Assembly: GCA_009602725.1 (NCBI GenBank)
Contig: WELB01000368.1
Location: forward strand, 59,735-72,071
DNA: 12,337 bases
Source: Spirogloea muscicola
Lineage: Eukaryota; Streptophyta; Zygnematophyceae; Spirogloeales; Spirogloeaceae
Reading direction: 5' to 3'
The notes under the pieces: model-generated
Told to the model about the DNA's origin: nothing
The model's database searches: none
Seen by the model: only the letters and a program-made list of their open reading frames with translations
Shown here: piece by piece, positions 7,312 through 12,337 of the stretch
How positions within the stretch are numbered: position 1 is the stretch's first letter
Layout: each line of letters begins with the position of its first letter
Made by a program: the position numbers and the translations under genes

Positions 7312-10300
7312 CGCCCATGTGCTTACGCAGCGAGCGCTCCCGGCGGTGGTGGTTGCCGACCGAGGCCTTGTGCTGTTCCTTGCGAGTGTGGCTGCGCTCA
7401 GTCTGGCCCCGCCCGACGCCACTCGCCGACCGGTTCCCCACAGGGCCTTGCCTGCCGCCCACACCAGCCTCGCCACCGCTGCCATCCGAGGACTCCTCCG
7501 ACGACGCCTCCTCCTCATCGCCATGGTGGGCAGCCCGGTTGCCGCCCCGGCCCAGGCCGTGGATCGTCTCCTGCTCTACTCGCAGGAGCGCCTCCGCTTC
7601 CTGAGCGCTTCCGACGGCGGTCGCGCCGGCCACCTTGTAGCTGTAGTTCTTCCCGTCCTTGACATAGAAGACAGGCGCGCCAGCTGAGGGCTGGCCCCTC
7701 GGCTGCTGCCCACGCACGGTGGCCGCCGGAGGCTGCCGTGGGGGCTCGAGCGCCGCTCTGACCGTGGCCTCCTCGGGCTCCTCCTCTCCGCCGCGCACGC
7801 CATACCCACCCAGCTCGTCGAACGAGTCGTCGTACTCATCCTCGTACTCGTTGGTATCCTCCTCGAGCTGCGCAGCCTCGGCCAGCCTTCGTGTGGCTGC
7901 TCTCGATGCCGCGTCCGCCCCGCTTCTGCCGAGCAGCGCAAGTGCATCTCCCTGGCCCTTGTCCCGCCGCACGAACCTGCCGAGGGGAGCGGTGCCGCCA
8001 CCGCCACTGACACCGCCATTGCCAGCGATGGCCTTGCCGGCGCTCGCTGGCCTGCCCGAGCCCTGGCCTGCTCCGTCCGAGCTCGAGGCCGAAGTCCTGT
8101 TCCGCTCTGCAATGGATTCGCCGGCGCCTCCTCGGTCATCTAAAGAGATGCTGCCATCGGGCACCACGGCCTTGCCCTTGCCCTTGGCGGCAGACCCGGC
8201 GCGCGGCTGCATGGCCTCTGGCACAAGGGCCAGCATCGTGTCCAATGTCGCCAGGACCGGGTGGAGCGAGCCCTCGAGGATGTGCTGAATCACCTTCTCG
8301 GCATCGTCATCATACGCCGTCAGGCACGCTGCTATGAACCCGTCGCCATATTCAGGAAGTAGGTCCTTGACCTGCGAGCGACCAGCCAGGTACTCGGCTC
8401 ATGAGCCATCGAGGGTTTACTGGTAGTAATTCGCTAATTCACTTACAGCATTGATTGACATCCATACCAGAGATAACAAAAGGACCTCCCTGCTGCTACA
8501 TACTCACCTGGCTGATCTTGGAGGACAGCAGGGCTGCCAACTGGTCCTCCTCTGGTGTGGCATGCACCTCTTGGCCAGCCTTGAGGCCCAGTTCAGCAGC
8601 CACGTCATCAGCTTGGCCATACGAGGCAGACACGAGTCCTGCGAGGTAGTCGAGCTGCACATCATCCACCTTGACGAGCCCTGCAAGCCAACCTCGACGA
8701 CATATTAGACCTTGACTCCATCGTATGAGCAATATCAGTATCTTAACAGCATGTCCACACTCTGAGCACGTCATTGTAATCTCCAAGCAGCACCTTCTTC
8801 AGCCGCACGCCGAATGTGCGCAACGACCCTCTGCTGACGGTCGATGCATGCAAGAAGGGACGTCGTAGCTGCCATTGCTCCGCCGCCGCGGTTTAGCAAG
8901 CCCTGCACCGATGACCACTGTCCATCGCCTCCATCCTCGCCATCCCTCGCCGGCACCAAGCTCGCGACAGCCTGCACGAGCTCCTCCCCTCTACGGACGG
9001 CGGACACGTCCGCGTCCACGTCGACCACAGCGCCATCTAGGAACGAGTGGAACAAGATCTTCCATGCCAGCAAGTGGAGGTGACCCTTGAGGTCCCGGAC
9101 GCTCTGCTCAGGCTCAGCCGCCTCCCCGCCAAGTTGACCAGGCTGGGAGGGCTTGCCGAGCAACGGAAGGAGGCCGTCGTGGATTGCCGCCACCGTAGCC
9201 AGCAGATTGCCATCACTGAGAGCCCGACACATGAGGGAAACAGCAGCAGGATTCCTTGGTCAAGGTAAGGTGCAGCTATCCTTCCTCCAGACTGACTCGT
9301 GTGTTGCACTTTGGCACAACTCTCAAATGCACTCAGTCCATCTCGTCAGAGTTGCAGTCCAAACAGCTTCAGCTAACTGTAGGGTATAGGCAAGCTCGTG
9401 CTCCTGGAAGATAGATCCCCCAAGTCGTCCACAAAGTACTTGCCTGCCATGACTTGTGATCAGCAACTAGTGGATCTCGAGCTTCTGGACAGAGGTAACC
9501 CAGAAATGACCAATTCGAGCCCACTGTCTAGGCAAACCCACTTCCCGACCTTGCATGCAAGAAGAGGGACAGCACGAGCACCTGTCAGGAGAGAGGAGGA
9601 GCTTGGCGGACTCTGGATAGACCTCCAGGAGGCACAACAGGGTGATCGTCATATCCCGGAGATAGTCCAAGACCTGAGCGGACAAGGAAAGATGCTGCTG
9701 AGTGATGGGCAATCAGACAGGCGTAAGTGCAAAGCGGAGCAGTAAGCATAATGTGACACAATCGGGCAGATGCAAGACAGAGGCTCATGCAAAGAAGCGT
9801 AAAGATTCAGAGTTGGGCTTTAACAACAGTTCTGTGGATCGTTGGGGCTAAGTGGGGTCTCACACACATCAAGAAGATCAGACTGCCAGCGGCTGCCGGC
9901 CTCCACTCCACTCTCTCCAAGTGCCTATTTAAACAAGGACCTTATTTGTCAGGGCCTGGGGTGACTTGGACCCTGCAAGTGACACGTATATATTTTACAG
10001 CAAACCTAGTTCATTATCATATCTCTCATAGCCATATTATTTCATCATAACATCTTGAGTCTCTAAGCCCGTTGATGCACAATCAAGAGCCACAATCTGT
10101 GACAGCCTAGTCAATATTCATTGGCCGTAGGCACACCTGCGCTGAACATTGGCTTTTATGTTAGAAGGGGCCTGTTGGCATGAAAGGCAGGACACATCAC
10201 AGCGCTTGCCTGAGATGCGGCCAAGCAGCGGTCCTTCACAGCCGCAACTGTGGCCACCATCGGTGGGAGACAAGACGCCAGGTCGGCCTGCAGCTCTGGG

Positions 10301-12213
10301 CGCGCAGCGAACGAGCTCGCAAGCTGGACATGCAAGGGCGCGCAACACATCACACCTCACCATCAGGCCCCACAAACGCTGGCCCCTGCTTGCGCAGAGC
10401 CAGACTTGAGCACAGAAGGATCTCTCTGCATGAGAACTCTGGCACGTCGTCAATGGCAATACTCCTCAAGAAAGCCCACTGCCTTAGTTGACCGCAAGAT
10501 TGACCCTTCAGGACATATAGCTAGGATAGGAAATACGAGTTGAAGTCTAGGTCCAGATCTAGGAGAGAAGCGGCTCAGGCTTCCTCACCAGAGCTACTAG
10601 TATGTGCCCATACAGGCACAGCAAAAGATGCTGTCATGTGCAAGTCATCAGTGGCTCAAAGCTATACCAGGCGGCGACAGAGCTTGGGATTGGACCGCCC
10701 GTACACCGCGCACGCATCCAGGAGCGCCGGCATGCTCAGCAAGTCCCGTTCTCTCAGCAGAGCTGCATGGACGCCAGAAGCCACCACCAGGAATGTCGGT
10801 CAGTCCCACCACTTGAAGGGGACGGCCACAATCAGGGGCGCTTTGATCAGCGCACTGCTTCTAAAGCTGGACTGCGAAAACTCCAGTGTCGAGATCTGCC
10901 AGAACATTGACTGCCACAGTTGTTCGAGGAGGTGCATCCTCTTAGCAAGTTGGTCGCGTTAGTGTACGTTGACAAAATAGACAGTGACAGCTAGGAGGGG
11001 CTTCTCACCAGTGTGCTCCTTAGCCGAGATGTGCTGGCCGGGGGCCACTCCGGGCTCGTTGGCAACAGATCTGCATGTCACTAAGGAAGGGATTGAGAAG
11101 AAACTTCGAGTCAATGACTGTCGCTTCTCACTCGCTCTTTGGTTTCCATGATGGTTTCGGAAGCACACATACTTCAAATCAGGGCTTGGAGCAGGAGACA
11201 ACGTAAGTGCACTTGGTCATACACATGTGCAAGTAGTGAAACTCCAAACATTTCCTCAGTGCCGCCTTATCGAGCGGCTGCGAGGATATACTGAGCAACA
11301 CTGATGGGACGATGCTGGGCTGACTGCTTCCGGGAGGTAGGCTGTCTCACAAGCGGAGGAGCAGCATGAAGATACGGCGTGCGAGGTCTGCAGACCCCGC
11401 CGGGCCGGCAGCGGCGGCCGCAGTGGTGCCACCATCGTACCACCGCCGGCAGTAGCGCAGGTACGAGTCGAGTGCTGGGGGCAGAGATGGGTCCTGCACG
11501 ACTGCGGCGGCGACAGCAGCCACGGCGGATCGGCTCTCGTGAGACCGGACAGAGCCGAGACATGGCCACTCACAAAGCTTTGCTCTGAAACCTGGAAGGG
11601 CACGCTGCAACGTTGACATACCAGCATGGTGAGTGACTCCTTGGACAATAAGTCCTAATTGACATTATCGTCGACACTGAGTAACCCAGGGGCGCTCAGT
11701 GCTGAGGCCTCCTCGAACCCACAACATGCGGCATCAGAGTGCTCGTATGTTGGACACGAAGCTCGAGAGCATCAACAAGGAGAGGCTGCGGGCACTGGCA
11801 GCTCCAGAAGCGCCAGCCATTGCACATGGCAGGAACTCGATGCCACCATCCATGACAGCAGCCTCAGCGTGGCGGCCCCAGAGGCCATGGAATGGCTCTG
11901 CGCTTGATGGGCGGCGTCGGGAAGCGGCAGTCCCACCTTGCCGCCAGAAGGCGCGCGGCTCCAGGCGCAGCAGCGCCGCCAGCCGGGCGTTGAGGGCGTC
12001 CACGACGTCCTGTGCGTCGCCGCTGCCGGCCTCGTCGTGCGGGAGGTAGAGCGGCAGCGGCTCCGGCGGCGGCTCTGCGGCGGAGCCGTAAGCCCCGCGC
12101 TCGTCCCTTTGTGGGAGAGTGGCCTTCTTGGCGACGCCGCGCCCGCCGCCGCGGCCGCCGCGATCTACGCCGGGCCTCGCGCCTCGGGCGGCGGCGCCGG
12201 GGGCGCGGCCATG
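7298..12213 (-). CDS. ASCC2: ASCC2 homologue (Cue3/RQT3 family) with CUE domain, 10 exons, 5' partial
   Basis: ASCC2 is the CUE-domain subunit of the ASC-1 complex (yeast RQT complex with Slh1 and Rqt4). It binds K63-linked ubiquitin and helps direct the ASCC3 helicase in alkylation repair and in splitting of collided ribosomes. Exons that I joined, 5' to 3' on the minus strand: ?-11937, 11501-11351, 11070-11009, 10762-10668, 10323-10210, 9673-9582, 9443-9378, 9254-8794, 8680-8508, 8371-7298 (stop TAG). All phases agree and give at least about 850 residues counted from 12213. Family signatures in order: LYLPHDEAG and VVDALNARLAALL, AFWRQ-VVQDPSLP-LDSYLRYCRRWYD, RRIFMLLLRL, ISAKEHTALL, MPALLDACAVYG, RPELQADL, LDYLRDMTITLLCLLEVYP, the CUE domain, EDEYDDSFDELGGYGV, and a basic NHHRR...RKHMGGLSF tail. 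The frame is open into the poly(T) edge without an ATG, so the start is missing. Exons 9443-9378 and 10323-10210 have the least certain borders. Confidence 0.93.
8240..8371 (-). other. CUE domain of ASCC2
   Basis: The start of the last exon, plus ISQ from the exon before, reads ISQ-VKDLLPEYGDGFIAACL, then AYDDDAEKVIQHILEGSL and HPVLATLD. This has the CUE pattern: a hydrophobic pair plus Pro (LLP) near the first helix, and a closing I-ILEG motif with di-hydrophobic residues in the third helix. CUE domains fold as three-helix bundles that bind ubiquitin. The domain looks intact, so ubiquitin binding is expected but inferred. Confidence 0.9.
9674..10209 (-). other. ASCC2 intron 5 (536 bases), probable GC-AG, no other gene seen
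   Basis: The upstream exon ends ...KDRCLAASQ at CAG|GCAAGC (10210/10209) and the next exon begins VLDYLRDM after CTCAG (9674). CAG|GCAAGC is close to the usual GC-donor consensus. A GT donor in the same phase 30 bases upstream (GTGAAG) is an alternative that would remove ten residues. This is the longest intron in the window; I cannot exclude a small hidden exon, but no conserved ASCC2 segment seems to be missing. Confidence 0.6.
10324..10667 (-). other. ASCC2 intron 4 (344 bases), no gene seen
   Basis: It separates ...GRSNPKLCRRL (donor GTATAG) from LASSFAARPEL (acceptor GTCCAG), both phase 0. Open frames inside are short and resemble no family I know. Confidence 0.7.
11502..11936 (-). other. 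ASCC2 intron 1 (435 bases), no gene seen
   Basis: The first seen exon ends ...AFWRQ plus G (donor GTGGGA) and the next starts TC then VQDPSLP (acceptor CCGCAG). The joined AFWRQVVQDP matches the family motif well, which fixes this intron. No conserved ORF, RNA or repeat is visible inside. Confidence 0.75.

Positions 12214-12337
<124 letters not shown>

Larger units (their letters stand above)
4415..7498 (+). repeat. direct repeat copy 2 (3084 bases), probable unmerged contig overlap
   Basis: This is the second copy of 1330-4413. It starts seven bases before PAF1 exon 5, right after the n. On its right side the sequence continues into the rest of ASCC2, whereas copy 1 continues on its left side into PAF1 exons 1-4. 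The two copies therefore complement each other as the overlapping ends of neighbouring contigs. Confidence 0.95.

Noticed and set aside
1330-7498. A true recent tandem duplication of PAF1
   Set aside because: Identical introns and breakpoints exactly at a one-base n fit a contig overlap better. Kept only as an alternative.
7719-8288. 189-residue plus-strand frame rich in Ser, Ala and Pro
   Set aside because: It is antisense to the last ASCC2 exon, and its composition mirrors the Glu/Gly/Ala-rich coding strand. There is no recognisable domain.
8771-8793. Extension of ASCC2 exon 8 past the donor at 8793
   Set aside because: The frame meets a stop soon after. The donor GTGCTG at 8793 joins in phase to LVKVDDVQLDYLAG.
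9398-9745. 115-residue plus-strand frame
   Set aside because: It runs antisense across two ASCC2 exons and an intron, and resembles no family.

Overview
The window looks like nuclear DNA of a green alga. It is GC-rich and intron-dense, with short introns (about 110-540 bases) ending in YAG. It holds two conserved eukaryotic genes whose exon products resemble the plant/algal forms of their families. A chlorophyte, perhaps a trebouxiophyte, is my inference; no marker gene fixes the species. Nothing here is prokaryotic: I see no operon, CRISPR array, rRNA, tRNA or transposase.

Layout. (1) Bases 2-3896, + strand: a PAF1 gene (plant ELF7/VIP2), a Pol II elongation-complex subunit, in 13 exons. 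Twelve introns join in frame into one protein; only the 5' end is missing. (2) Bases 3897-4413: the PAF1 3' flank, then the last 66 codons of a minus-strand gene, cut off at 4413. (3) Base 4414: a single n. (4) Bases 4415-7498 repeat bases 1330-4413 directly, at a constant offset of 3085, with no difference in any stretch I compared. They therefore hold a second PAF1 lacking exons 1-4. (5) Bases 7298-12213, minus strand: an ASCC2 gene (activating signal cointegrator complex subunit 2; yeast Cue3) in 10 exons, with a CUE ubiquitin-binding domain; its 5' end is missing. (6) Bases 12214-12337: an uninterrupted run of 124 A at the window end.

Interpretation. The repeat edges fall exactly on the n. 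The simplest reading is two contigs that overlap by 3084 bases but were concatenated with a one-base spacer instead of being merged. The real locus would then be about 9.25 kb, with one PAF1 and one ASCC2 in tail-to-tail orientation and only 316 bases between their stop codons. The second PAF1 and the ASCC2 stub at 4213-4413 would be artefacts.

The genes are linked only by position. PAF1 acts in transcription elongation and histone modification; ASCC2 acts in ubiquitin-guided repair and ribosome quality control. I found no new system. The points worth checking are the false duplication, three GC-AG introns among the 21 I could place, a candidate 6-base microexon, the poly(A) end and the compact convergent 3' ends.
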